From NCBI GenBank assembly GCA_030066085.1, contig JASJCI010000039.1, forward strand, positions 34,900 through 98,899: 64,000 nt of DNA. The letters are read 5' to 3'. The notes below the pieces were generated by a model. That model was not told the DNA's origin. It saw only the letters and a list, made by a program, of their open reading frames with translations, and did not search any database. The stretch is from Gammaproteobacteria bacterium (lineage in GTDB: Bacteria; Pseudomonadota; Gammaproteobacteria; GCA-001735895). This document shows positions 36,431 to 44,251 of this stretch, piece after piece; the stretch's first letter is position 1; the number at the start of each line of letters is the position of its first letter. The position numbers were made by a program, and so were the translations under genes.

Positions 36431-37501
36431 TCAGAATCGAATATGGGTGGAAGCGTTGAGCGTACGCCGTGCACCGCGCCAGTTATCAACGTGAAACTTG
36501 GTGAACGGCAGCTCGGTCAGTTCGAAGAACTGCGGCCAGCCGATGCGCTCGATCCAGTCGTTGAGGCGTTCCCAGTCGCGCGCGTTGTCCTTGTAGGTCT
36601 GCAGGATTTTCTTGACGATCGCGGTAGCCTCGGGCCAGCGCGGCGGATTGTTGGGGATGCCGGCCGCAACCAGTTTCTGGAAGGTCGGCTTGCCGCGTGC
36701 GTTGGAGTGGTTGCCGCCGACCCAGATCGCAAGCTTGGTGTTTTCCGGGTCGTTGATCTGCATCGGCGTACAGGGCGGGTAACAGGCGCCGCAGCAGATG
36801 CACTTTTTCTCGTCCACCTCGAGCGAGGGCTTGCCGTTGACCAGCGCCGGGCGGATCGCCGCCACCGGGCAGCGCGCGACCACGGAGGGGCGTTCGCAGA
36901 TATTGGCCACCAGGTCGTGGTTGATCTTGGGCGGCTTGGTGTGCTGCACGTTGATCGCGATATCGCCCTGGCCGCCGCAGTTGATCTGGCAGCAGGATGT
37001 CGTGATGTGCACGCGATTCGGCATGTTCCAGTTTTTGAATTCCTCGATCAGCTCGTCCATCATCGACTTGACCACGCCGGAGGCGTCGGTGCCGGGGATG
37101 TCGCAGTGCAGCCAGCCCTGGGTATGCGAAATCATCGCCACCGAGTTCTTGGTGCCGCCGACGACGAAACCTTCCTTTTCCAGCGCATCGATCAGCGGCT
37201 CGACCTTGGCCGCGTCGGCCACCATGTACTCGATGTTGCTGCGGATCGTGAAACGCACGTAGCCTTCGGCGAACTCGTCACCGATGTCGCACAGCTTGCG
37301 TAAGGTGAATACATCGAGAATGCGCTGGGTGCCGGCGCGCACGGTGTAGATCGCGTCGCCGCCGTGCGCGACGTGCTTGAGCACACCGGGGCGCGGATCT
37401 TCGTGATAAGACCAGTTGCCGTAGTTCTTGCGCATCGTCGGATGCATGTACTGGAAACCGTCCGGGCATCCGGATTCGATCGGGCTGCGTTGACCTTCCA
37501 T
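36431..37501 (-). CDS. dsrB: Reverse dissimilatory sulfite reductase beta subunit
   Basis: DsrB (356 residues) forms the alpha2beta2 siroheme enzyme that oxidises DsrC-bound sulfur to sulfite in sulfur oxidisers. Siroheme/4Fe-4S cysteines are seen around SCCQINCGGQ, and the inserted ferredoxin domain has CICCGACYPPC. The accompanying dsrEFH and dsrL genes show it belongs to the oxidative type. The gap from dsrA is 46 bases. Confidence 0.96.
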   Translation of the reverse strand: MEGQRSPIESGCPDGFQYMHPTMRKNYGNWSYHEDPRPGVLKHVAHGGDAIYTVRAGTQRILDVFTLRKLCDIGDEFAEGYVRFTIRSNIEYMVADAAKVEPLIDALEKEGFVVGGTKNSVAMISHTQGWLHCDIPGTDASGVVKSMMDELIEEFKNWNMPNRVHITTSCCQINCGGQGDIAINVQHTKPPKINHDLVANICERPSVVARCPVAAIRPALVNGKPSLEVDEKKCICCGACYPPCTPMQINDPENTKLAIWVGGNHSNARGKPTFQKLVAAGIPNNPPRWPEATAIVKKILQTYKDNARDWERLNDWIERIGWPQFFELTELPFTKFHVDNWRGARRTLNASTHIRF

Positions 37502-37547
37502 CAGCGTACTCCTCGCGTGTATTTCTGTTCGATTACATTCGCCATGA

Positions 37548-38807
37548 TCAGGACGCCTGTGCCTGCTCGGCCTTGCGATCGAACCACTTCTTGGCCTCGA
37601 TATCCCAGTCGTCCATGCGCACGTAGGACGAGCTGCGGGTTTCGGAAATCATGTTCGGATCGACTTCGACGCCGATTCCCTCGAGGAAATTGACCAGGCC
37701 GATACGCTCGACCATCTCGCCGCAGCGTTCGTGTTCGAGCCCGTTCTCGGCCCAGTAGTCGATGACTTCCTCGGCCAACTCGGTCAGCGCTTCGTAGTCT
37801 TCCTCGTCCTCGAGCTTCATGAAGGGCACGATCACGGTGCCCATCAGGTCGCCGATCTTGAGCGTGCGCTTGCCGCCGATCAGGATCGTGACACCCTTGT
37901 CGTCGCCCGGCGACAGTGCTTTCGGCACGACGTTGAGGCAGTGCATGCAGCGCACGCAGTTACGGTTGTCGACTGCGAGCGTGTCGTCGTCGTTGAGCGA
38001 CAGCGCGTTGGTCGGGCAGCGCGTGATGACGTTGTCGATCGTATGCTGGCGGCCCTTGGACTTGACGTAATCCTTGAACGCCTGCTGGTCGACTTTCATG
38101 TCGTCGCGCCAGGTGCCGATGATCGCGAAGTCGGAGCGCTCGATCGAGTTCATGCAGTCGTTGCCGCAGCCGGATACCTTGAACTTGAACTTGTAGGGCA
38201 GGGCCGGGCGATGCACGTCGTCGGTGAAATTGTTCAGCAGCGTGCGGTGGACGCGCATTTCGTCGACGCTGGACTGCTCGCAGCGGGCGGCACCGACGCA
38301 GGACATGCCGGTGCGCACGCAGGGACCGGCGCCGCCGAGGTCCCAGCCGTACTCGTTGATCTCGTTGAAGAAATGCTGCGTGTTCTCGGTCGAGGTGCCG
38401 ATGAACATGATGTTGCCGGTCTGGCCGTGAAAGGTGACCAGGCCGGAACCGAATTTTTCCCAGCTGTCGCCGAGCTGGCGCAGCATGTCGGTGGTGTAGT
38501 AGTTACCCGCCGGGGGCTGGACCCGCAGGGTGTGGAACTCCTTGGATTCCTCGAACGCGTGCGCGACTTCGGAGAAGCGCGGTATGATTCCGCTGCCGTA
38601 GCCGTATACGCTGACCGTGCCGCCTTTCCAGTAACCCTTGCGGGTTTCGTAGGAGTGTTCGAGCTGGCCCAGCAGCGAGTTGGCCACACCGTTGATGCGT
38701 TCGTCGGGGTGTTCGTCGCGCAGGCGCTTGATACCCGAGATGAAGCTCGGCCAGGGCCCGTTTTCCAGCTCATCGAGCATCGGGGTGACGTGGATTTTCT
38801 TGGCCAT
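37548..38807 (-). CDS. dsrA: Reverse dissimilatory sulfite reductase alpha subunit
   Basis: DsrA (419 residues from the ATG at 38807) holds catalytic siroheme. The cluster-binding cysteines appear as CVGAARC and CGNDC, and the ferredoxin insertion as CVRCMHCLNVV. The frame stays open further upstream to 39011, but the start MAKKIHVTPMLDELENG gives the normal length and N-terminus, so the longer version is rejected. It is the first gene of the fourteen-gene dsr cluster reading down to dsrR. Confidence 0.96.
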   Translation of the reverse strand: MAKKIHVTPMLDELENGPWPSFISGIKRLRDEHPDERINGVANSLLGQLEHSYETRKGYWKGGTVSVYGYGSGIIPRFSEVAHAFEESKEFHTLRVQPPAGNYYTTDMLRQLGDSWEKFGSGLVTFHGQTGNIMFIGTSTENTQHFFNEINEYGWDLGGAGPCVRTGMSCVGAARCEQSSVDEMRVHRTLLNNFTDDVHRPALPYKFKFKVSGCGNDCMNSIERSDFAIIGTWRDDMKVDQQAFKDYVKSKGRQHTIDNVITRCPTNALSLNDDDTLAVDNRNCVRCMHCLNVVPKALSPGDDKGVTILIGGKRTLKIGDLMGTVIVPFMKLEDEEDYEALTELAEEVIDYWAENGLEHERCGEMVERIGLVNFLEGIGVEVDPNMISETRSSSYVRMDDWDIEAKKWFDRKAEQAQAS

Positions 38808-39180
38808 ATAGTAGTTCCCGTTTTTTCTGTATGCCGAATTCGAATCTGGTCGGAATGCTGACCGGAACCGCTCCTCCGCAGACTCCGGCCTTCCGATGGC
38901 TTGGCGTAGTTTGTTGGAATAGCGACGTTTGAACCATCCCCCGGTTGGGGGGCAATGGCGAGCAGACTTATCCCTATCGAGATAGGCTGCTAACGCAAGC
39001 GCTGGCGGCACCGCTGACTGCCCGTCGGCAGACCTCGGGATATCATTGAAAATCAGGCAGTTAGCGGCTTGGCCGAATAAGTTCGGAGCCCCCTACCGAT
39101 GGGATGCTCCATTCGGGTTTTGCCTCGGATAAAATTTCCACCTGTCGTACCACTGAAACGCGTTTTTACAGGGAGCTTCT
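38808..39180. promoter_or_regulatory. Divergent region between dsrA and the dioxygenase gene
   Basis: This 373-base stretch must contain the main dsr promoter (minus strand) and a promoter for the gene at 39181. Three dyads are visible: CCCCC-GGTT-GGGGG at 38938-38951, CCTATC-GA-GATAGG at 38973-38986, and a longer 12-bp pair with one G/T mismatch (CCGCTGACTGCC at 39011-39022 facing GGCAGTTAGCGG at 39056-39067). The second is the best operator candidate. No clear consensus -35/-10 pair could be assigned. No coding sequence is supported here. Confidence 0.5.
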
Positions 39181-40113
39181 TTGAACGCAAGTAGCGAACA
39201 TATAACCGATACGCTCGACGACTGCGCCGGGCATTCGCCTTTCGTGCTGCAAAACGAGGGCGAGTACCAGGCGTGGCGGCTGCGCAAGCTCGAGTATCGT
39301 CGTCGCATGCCCGCCGACCGGGTATTCGAACTCGACCAGGACGGGCTGTTGCCGGAATCGTCGCTGGCAGCGGCGCGACTGCAAATACAGGCGCACAACT
39401 TTGTTCTCTTCCAGTCCGTGCAGCCGCTCGACAAGGCCCGCTTTCTTGCGCTCAATCGCCAGGCGGGACTGTCGAGACTGGATCAGAATCCGGGTGCCGA
39501 CGAGGATCGGGTGACTTCGCTGCGCGTTGTCGCCAGTAACGACGACCGCGCACTCTACATCCCGTACACCAATCGCGCGATGAACTGGCACACCGACGGC
39601 TACTACAATCCTGCCGAGCGCGCGATCAACGCGTTTGCGCTTTACTGCGTCCACCAGGCGCATCGCGGTGGCGGCAACACGCTGTTCGACCACGAAATGA
39701 TGTACCTGATGATTCGGGATCGGGAGCCCGAATTACTCGACGCGCTGATGGATCCCGACATGATGCAGGTGCCGCCCAACGTGCAGGACAATCGTATCGT
39801 GCGCGCGCGGGAAACCGGCCCGGTGTTCGCGATTTCGCCCGGTGGCTGCAGCCTGTTGATGCGCTACACGTCGCGCCCGCGGCACATCGTCTGGAAGACG
39901 GACAGGCGCAGTCAGCGCGCGCTCGACCTGGTACGTGAAATCCTGGTCAGGGGCGAGGCCGCGGCAGAAGTGCGGCTCGAGGCCGGGCAGGGGATCATCT
40001 GTAACAACGTGCTGCACGGGCGACAGGCGTTTCACGATGCCGACGGTCATCCGCAGCGCCTGATCTACCGTGCGCGCTACTACGACCCGGTTCGTTTCGA
40101 CGACGCGGGCTGA
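39181..40113 (+). CDS. TauD/TfdA-family Fe(II)/2-oxoglutarate dioxygenase
   Basis: A 310-residue dioxygenase-fold protein. The iron ligands HxD are in NWHTDGYY at about residue 136 and the distal His is in CNNVLHGRQAF near 280, with an Arg in RLIYRARYYD after it. TauD-like enzymes hydroxylate small molecules such as taurine or other sulfonates. The start is a TTG at 39181 preceded by the SD AGGGAG. It is divergent from dsrA and 8 bases ahead of the Cas6-like gene. Substrate unknown; link to organosulfur compounds is only suggested by location. Confidence 0.85.
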   Translation: MNASSEHITDTLDDCAGHSPFVLQNEGEYQAWRLRKLEYRRRMPADRVFELDQDGLLPESSLAAARLQIQAHNFVLFQSVQPLDKARFLALNRQAGLSRLDQNPGADEDRVTSLRVVASNDDRALYIPYTNRAMNWHTDGYYNPAERAINAFALYCVHQAHRGGGNTLFDHEMMYLMIRDREPELLDALMDPDMMQVPPNVQDNRIVRARETGPVFAISPGGCSLLMRYTSRPRHIVWKTDRRSQRALDLVREILVRGEAAAEVRLEAGQGIICNNVLHGRQAFHDADGHPQRLIYRARYYDPVRFDDAG

Positions 40114-40121
40114 CAGGCGCC

Positions 40122-40811
40122 ATGTTCTGGCAGGAAGACGACAACGAAGAAGCCGAGTACCGGGTGCCGGACGACGTCTTCGACCTGCTGTTTCGCGTGC
40201 GCGGTCGCGAGGTCGATATCGACCACGCGTTCGAGCTGGCCGAGGGTTTGCAATCGCTGCTGCCATCACCGCTGTGTGCACGCATCGGCGTACACGGTAT
40301 CGGGCTGGCGAGTTCCGGCAACGGCTGGATCAGGCCGGACGAGGCGGATGCCGTGTTGCCCCTGTCGCGGCGTTGCCGGCTGGCCATACGCGTACGTCGC
40401 GAGGATGCGGACACGGTTGTCGGTATCGCCAATCGAAGTCTCACGGTCGGCCGGCATGCGCTCGAACTCGGCGAAAGCTCGGTGCGTCCGCTGGTGGCCC
40501 TGGGTACGCTGCACGCCCGGGCGGTGCGCTGTGATCCGTCGCTGGACGAGGATGCCTTTCTCGCCCAGGTTGCGCACGAACTTGCCGATGCCGGTATCCG
40601 CGTGAAAAAAATGATGTGCGGCAAGAGCGGCAGTATTCGCGCCGGTGGTGAGCGGATCTCTACGCGTTCGCTGCTGATAGCCGATCTCGCGGCCGATGAA
40701 TCGGTGCGGCTGCAGCAGCGGGGGCTGGGCGCGGACGGCCTGCTTGGTTGTGGCCTGTTCGTCCCGCACAAGGGTATCGCCGCGGTGCATCGACCGCCGC
40801 AGGCGGATTAA
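40122..40811 (+). CDS. Cas6/Cmx6-like protein (orphan, no CRISPR array)
   Basis: A 229-residue protein beginning MFWQEDDN and containing VPDDVFDLLFRVRGREVDIDH, SGNGWIRPDEADAVLPLSRR and a glycine-rich C-terminus GLGADGLLGCGLFVPHKGI. This pattern is one I recognise from proteins annotated Cas6/Cmx6 (type I-MYXAN family) in many sulfur-oxidising bacteria, where they lie near DsrC/TusE-type genes. The C-terminal G-rich loop is the typical feature of RAMP/Cas6 folds that bind RNA. No CRISPR repeats or other cas genes occur in this window. It is 8 bases after the dioxygenase gene and 28 bases before the RspA-like gene. Actual function unknown. Confidence 0.65.
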   Translation: MFWQEDDNEEAEYRVPDDVFDLLFRVRGREVDIDHAFELAEGLQSLLPSPLCARIGVHGIGLASSGNGWIRPDEADAVLPLSRRCRLAIRVRREDADTVVGIANRSLTVGRHALELGESSVRPLVALGTLHARAVRCDPSLDEDAFLAQVAHELADAGIRVKKMMCGKSGSIRAGGERISTRSLLIADLAADESVRLQQRGLGADGLLGCGLFVPHKGIAAVHRPPQAD

Positions 40812-40839
40812 CGCTAACTCGTTCGATACGGAGTAAACC

Positions 40840-41181
40840 ATGAGCATGAACGTCGATGGCAGGGAAATCGCAACCAACGATAACGGATATCTCGAAAATC
40901 ACGAGGACTGGAGCGAAGCGGTTGCCGAGGCAATCGCCGCCAGCGAGAATCTCGAACTCGGCGAACGTCACTGGGACCTGATCCGGTTCCTGCGCGACGA
41001 GTTCGTCAATAACGGCGGCAATCAACCCAATACGCGTAACCTGGTCAAGGCCATGGCGAAAACCTGGAACGACCGCTCGGTCAACGCCAAGACGCTGTAC
41101 GACCTGTTTCCGGGTGACCCGAGTAAACAGGGCGGTCGCATCGCCGGCCTGCCGGAAAGCCGCCGAAAGGGCGGATACTGA
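40840..41181 (+). CDS. DsrC/TusE-family protein without redox cysteines (RspA-like)
   Basis: A 113-residue DsrC paralogue. Its body matches DsrC (GYLENHEDWSEAVAEAIA; HWDLIRFLRDEF; TLYDLFPGDPSKQGGRIAGLP), but where DsrC has cysteines it reads KQGGRIAGLPESRRKGGY and ends without any Cys. Homologues lacking both cysteines have been named RspA and proposed to be regulatory rather than sulfur carriers. It starts with a good SD (GGAG) and follows the Cas6-like gene, with a small acidic protein downstream. It cannot act as a trisulfide carrier. Confidence 0.82.
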   Translation: MSMNVDGREIATNDNGYLENHEDWSEAVAEAIAASENLELGERHWDLIRFLRDEFVNNGGNQPNTRNLVKAMAKTWNDRSVNAKTLYDLFPGDPSKQGGRIAGLPESRRKGGY

Positions 41182-41221
41182 GGTCCGCCGGGACCCGAGA
41201 CAGAATCACGAGGAGAAATAC

Positions 41222-41425
41222 ATGAGCGAAAAGCAGGAAATCATCAAGGAGATCATGGATTTGCAGCGCAAGTTCATCGATATCGAACACAAAGGCGAGT
41301 TTTCCGCCGAGCAGTACTACGACAGCGACGGTGATTCGGAACTGGCAAAATACAAGCGCCGGCACGAAGAACTCGCGACCAAACTGGTCGACATGGCGCA
41401 CGACGAAAAGGGTTCGAAACGCTAG
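41222..41425 (+). CDS. Small charged helical protein
   Basis: A 67-residue protein from the ATG at 41222, which has the strong SD GAGGAGAAA. The frame is open from 41114 but that part overlaps the RspA-like gene. The sequence is rich in Glu, Lys and Asp, with two likely helices (KQEIIKEIMDLQRKFIDIE; ELAKYKRRHEELATKLVDMA) joined by an acidic turn (YYDSDGDSE). No domain recognised. It is cotranscribed with the RspA-like gene by position. Function unknown. Confidence 0.7.
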   Translation: MSEKQEIIKEIMDLQRKFIDIEHKGEFSAEQYYDSDGDSELAKYKRRHEELATKLVDMAHDEKGSKR

Positions 41426-41428
41426 GGA

Positions 41429-42097
41429 TCAGGTTTCGGCCCACAGCCGGAACAGGTTGGCGTAGGCGATGTCGACCTGCGCCAGCGCGGTGTGGTTGTC
41501 GGCGGCCAGCTGCTCCCGGGCGCAATCCAGCTGGACCAGTATTTCGCGCTGATCCGCGCGCCTAACGAGGCTTTGCACCCAGGTGAGCGCGACCAGGCGC
41601 TCACCCGCCGTCACCGGGTTGACCCGGTGATAACTGGTCGACGGGTAGATTACGGCATGCCCGGCCGGCAGCTTGATCGCGGTCTCGCCCTGCGAGTCGG
41701 TGATGCAGAGTTCGCCGCCTTCGTAGTCTTCGGGCGCGCTGAGGAACACGGTAATCGAAATGTCCGACCGCAGGCGCGCCTGCGGCGATCCCATCAGGGG
41801 ATCGTCGATGTGCCCGCCGTAGGCCATGCCCTCGGTGTAGCGCGCGTAGATCGGCGCACAGATACGCGCCGGAAAGGCGGTTTGCAGGTAGCGCGGGTGC
41901 TGCACCAGGCGCGTCATGACGACATCGTTCAGCGCGGCGTAGGTTTCGTCATCGCTGTCGAGTTCGAGGTTATGCTTGTGCCGACTCGCGTTACGCCCCG
42001 CGCTGAGCTTGCCGTCGACGAAGTTGCCGCGGCGCAGTACCGAGTTGACGGCATCGAGTTGTTGCCCGCTGAGGAGCTCGGGAATTTTAACCAGCAC
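41429..42097 (-). CDS. PKHD-type Fe(II)/2OG hydroxylase (PiuC/YbiX-like)
   Basis: A 222-residue prolyl-hydroxylase-like oxygenase. Ligands: HxD in YGGHIDDPLMG near residue 97 and the distal His in STSYHRVNPV near 157, followed by the 2-oxoglutarate Arg in GERLVALTW. The N-terminus MLVKIPELLSGQQLD and length agree with PiuC/YbiX proteins, which are often tied to iron-siderophore uptake genes; none is present here. It is convergent with the operon at 40122-41425 (3 bases apart). Confidence 0.85.
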   Translation of the reverse strand: MLVKIPELLSGQQLDAVNSVLRRGNFVDGKLSAGRNASRHKHNLELDSDDETYAALNDVVMTRLVQHPRYLQTAFPARICAPIYARYTEGMAYGGHIDDPLMGSPQARLRSDISITVFLSAPEDYEGGELCITDSQGETAIKLPAGHAVIYPSTSYHRVNPVTAGERLVALTWVQSLVRRADQREILVQLDCAREQLAADNHTALAQVDIAYANLFRLWAET

Positions 42098-42114
42098 GGC
42101 CCAGGAATCCGCAT

Positions 42115-42438
42115 ATGAAAATTACGATCGAAGTCGATGATAAGCGTTACCCGCTGGATGTGCCACCGTCGCTCCTGCTCGAGGCCGCGGATTTCTTCGA
42201 CAGGATGGACGCCGACATGGATTGCGGCTGGCAAATGAGCCGCTGGTGGGTACCGGATCCGGATCCGCGCCAGCGCTGCCAGATTGCCGCCGACAAGCTG
42301 CTGACCGCGCTGGAAAACGAGAGTCGCGAAACCGCGCTGCTGATGTGCGCCTACATCCTGCGCGCGCTGCCGGATACCCGCCGGGTGCGTATCAATACCG
42401 GGGGCGAAATCCAGGGCACCGAGTTCTTCGACGACTAG
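42115..42438 (+). CDS. Conserved-looking hypothetical protein, 107 aa
   Basis: A 107-residue acidic protein of unknown family. It begins with a beta-strand pair (MKITIEVDDKRYPLDVPPSL) and continues with helices containing FFDRMDADMDCGWQMSRWWV and QRCQIAADKLLTALE. Two tryptophan-rich and Cys positions are notable. It starts 17 bases from the divergent hydroxylase start at 42097. Codon use looks coding. I do not recognise a domain. Confidence 0.65.
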   Translation: MKITIEVDDKRYPLDVPPSLLLEAADFFDRMDADMDCGWQMSRWWVPDPDPRQRCQIAADKLLTALENESRETALLMCAYILRALPDTRRVRINTGGEIQGTEFFDD

Positions 42439-42509
42439 CGCTTGCCCGCAACGTTTGCGCGCGGACCTTGCCTGCCTCGCTTCCATCGCACGATTTATCT
42501 AGCCCACAT

Positions 42510-42585
42510 CGTCATCCCCGCGCACGCGGGGATCTCCTGAAATAGATTCCGCCATTACAAGATCCCCGCGTGCGCGGGGATGACG
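42510..42585. repeat. Palindromic repeat, same family as 14324-14396
   Basis: A 76-base inverted repeat whose arms start CGTCATCCCCGCGCACGCGG and end with the complementary CGCGTGCGCGGGGATGACG. Each arm is itself a hairpin with CCCCGCGC/GCGGGG. It lies in the 289-base spacer between 42438 and 42728, which otherwise shows no gene. Its sequence closely matches the element between cbbQ and cbbO. Confidence 0.85.
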
Positions 42586-42727
42586 ATGAGGTGGTAGCGG
42601 GTGACGGTGCGCTCTCCACGAAGTCTTCGCCGTGCCACGCAGGCTAGCGCGGCGGTTCGCCGATGCGGGACGACGATGAGCCCGTAGTAGTAACGCAGCG
42701 GCCTGGCAAGAACCGCACAGCTGAGCG

Positions 42728-43309
42728 TCAGGCGAAGACGACCCAGGTGGTGGCGATGTACTTCTGGCCTGCGGTAACCTCGCGGCCGCGGTGGCGGTGA
42801 GTCCAGAACGGTGGAAACAGCAGCAGCTTGCCGGCTTCGGGGGTGACGCGGATGTCCTGGTACTCGAACTCCGTTTCCCCGCCCTGGTCGCTGTCGAGAC
42901 TGTTCAGATACCAGAGTGCCACCAGCTGCCGGTCGGCGAACTCGTGGCTGCCGCCGTCGATATGCCAGTGGTAGTATTCTCCCGGATCGGTGCGCTGGAT
43001 CGCGTAGCCGTTATCCTTGAACGGGCCGGCAAAATAATCGAAGCGACCCTTGAACTCGGCCAGCGCATGGCTCAGGGAACGAAACAGTTCGCGGTCGAGG
43101 TCTTTCCAGTGCGGCTTGCCGCTGACGACCAGGTCGGTGGAACGCTTTACCGCGGTATCGAGCTCGAACTGCTGCCCGATGCGTCCGGGATACTGGTCCT
43201 CGGCATGCCGTTCGAAACGCGTGATCATTTCGTTGCAGATGTCGAGCGGCAGCGCGCGCTGCCGGGTAAACACGAAACTGCCCGGTTTGACTTCGGTTAT
43301 GCTTTGCAA
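42728..43309 (-). CDS. Fe(II)/2-oxoglutarate oxygenase (P4H-like)
   Basis: A 193-residue prolyl-4-hydroxylase-fold protein. Iron ligands: HxD in YHWHIDGG near residue 114 and the distal His in PPFWTHRHRGREV near 170, with the 2OG-anchoring residue region KYIATTWVVF. It differs from the PKHD protein at 41429 in sequence and is the third oxygenase of this type in 4 kb. Single gene by orientation, with a repeat element just past its stop. Substrate unknown. Confidence 0.83.
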   Translation of the reverse strand: MQSITEVKPGSFVFTRQRALPLDICNEMITRFERHAEDQYPGRIGQQFELDTAVKRSTDLVVSGKPHWKDLDRELFRSLSHALAEFKGRFDYFAGPFKDNGYAIQRTDPGEYYHWHIDGGSHEFADRQLVALWYLNSLDSDQGGETEFEYQDIRVTPEAGKLLLFPPFWTHRHRGREVTAGQKYIATTWVVFA

Positions 43310-43447
43310 GTAGCCCGCCTCGGCTGCCGTTCGGGCGCAGTGTGCCAGAGCGGCCGGATCGCGTCAGCTACCCAACTTGGATAGGGCTGGCGCGCCGGAA
43401 TACGCGTATCATGGGTCCTCGAGTGGGGAAAGTACGGGAATTCGACG

Positions 43448-44245
43448 ATGATGCGAGTGTTTTCGATTTCGACAGGATCACGCGTGGCGATTGCGCTGAT
43501 GCTGACGATCATGGCAAGCGTCACGCACGCGACCGAGTCCGACGTCGGCAAGGAGCAGCGCTGGGCGGAGCAGGTGATTGACGGCCTGCTGGACGGTGAC
43601 GAGGCCTGGCTGAACGATGGCAAGGGGCACGAGTTTCTCGGCATCCTGACCGAGGGTGACAGCGAATCGGGCCGCGCCGTGATCCTGATGCACGGGATCG
43701 GCGTGCATCCGAACTGGCCCGACGTGATCTACCCGTTGCGCGAGGCTTTGCTGGAGGCCGAGGTTACCAGCCTGTCGATCCAGATGCCGATCCTCGCCAA
43801 CGAGGCCGAGGCTATCGAATATGCGCCGCTGTTCGAAGAGGTGCCGGACAGAGTCGAGGCTGCGATCGGGTATCTGTCAGCGGCGGGCTATCGCGATATT
43901 GCCCTGGTTGCGCACAGCATGGGCGCTTCGATGTTGTCTTTCTATCTCTCGCGCACACCGGATTCGAGGGCTGGCTCCGCGGTTTTGATCGGAATGGGGC
44001 AGGGGCAGGCTTTCAAGGACAATATCAAGGTCATGGAGACCTTTGGCCTGCCGTTAATGGATCTCTACGGCAGCGAGGACCTGGACGACGTGCTGTCATC
44101 CGCGGCCAGCCGGATGGCCGCGGGCAAGAAGGGCGGCGGCAGTTTCACGCAGGTAAAGGTCGACGGCGCCAACCACTTTTTCCAGGGCCACGAGGCGGAG
44201 TTGCAGCAGCAGGTGCTGGACTGGCTGGGGCAACACTGGCGTTAG
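43448..44245 (+). CDS. Exported alpha/beta-hydrolase-fold protein (DUF3530-like)
   Basis: A 265-residue protein with an N-terminal signal peptide (about 1-29, ending THA). It has the alpha/beta hydrolase oxyanion text ILMHGIGVHPNWPD, the nucleophile elbow VAHSMGAS and late acid and histidine candidates (LYGSEDLDDV; GANHFFQGHE). A paralogue at 58020 shares layout and many motifs but has AHSCGAH at the elbow. The family resembles DUF3530, whose role is unknown. It is followed 6 bases later by the gene at 44252. Confidence 0.78.
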   Translation: MMRVFSISTGSRVAIALMLTIMASVTHATESDVGKEQRWAEQVIDGLLDGDEAWLNDGKGHEFLGILTEGDSESGRAVILMHGIGVHPNWPDVIYPLREALLEAEVTSLSIQMPILANEAEAIEYAPLFEEVPDRVEAAIGYLSAAGYRDIALVAHSMGASMLSFYLSRTPDSRAGSAVLIGMGQGQAFKDNIKVMETFGLPLMDLYGSEDLDDVLSSAASRMAAGKKGGGSFTQVKVDGANHFFQGHEAELQQQVLDWLGQHWR

Positions 44246-44251
44246 TCATTC

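Noticed and set aside
37548..39011. 487-residue version of DsrA
   Set aside because: Extra N-terminal residues have no conserved features; the ATG at 38807 gives the normal length.
40122..40811. Evidence of a CRISPR-Cas system
   Set aside because: Only one Cas6-like gene; no repeat-spacer array and no other cas genes were found when reading the window.
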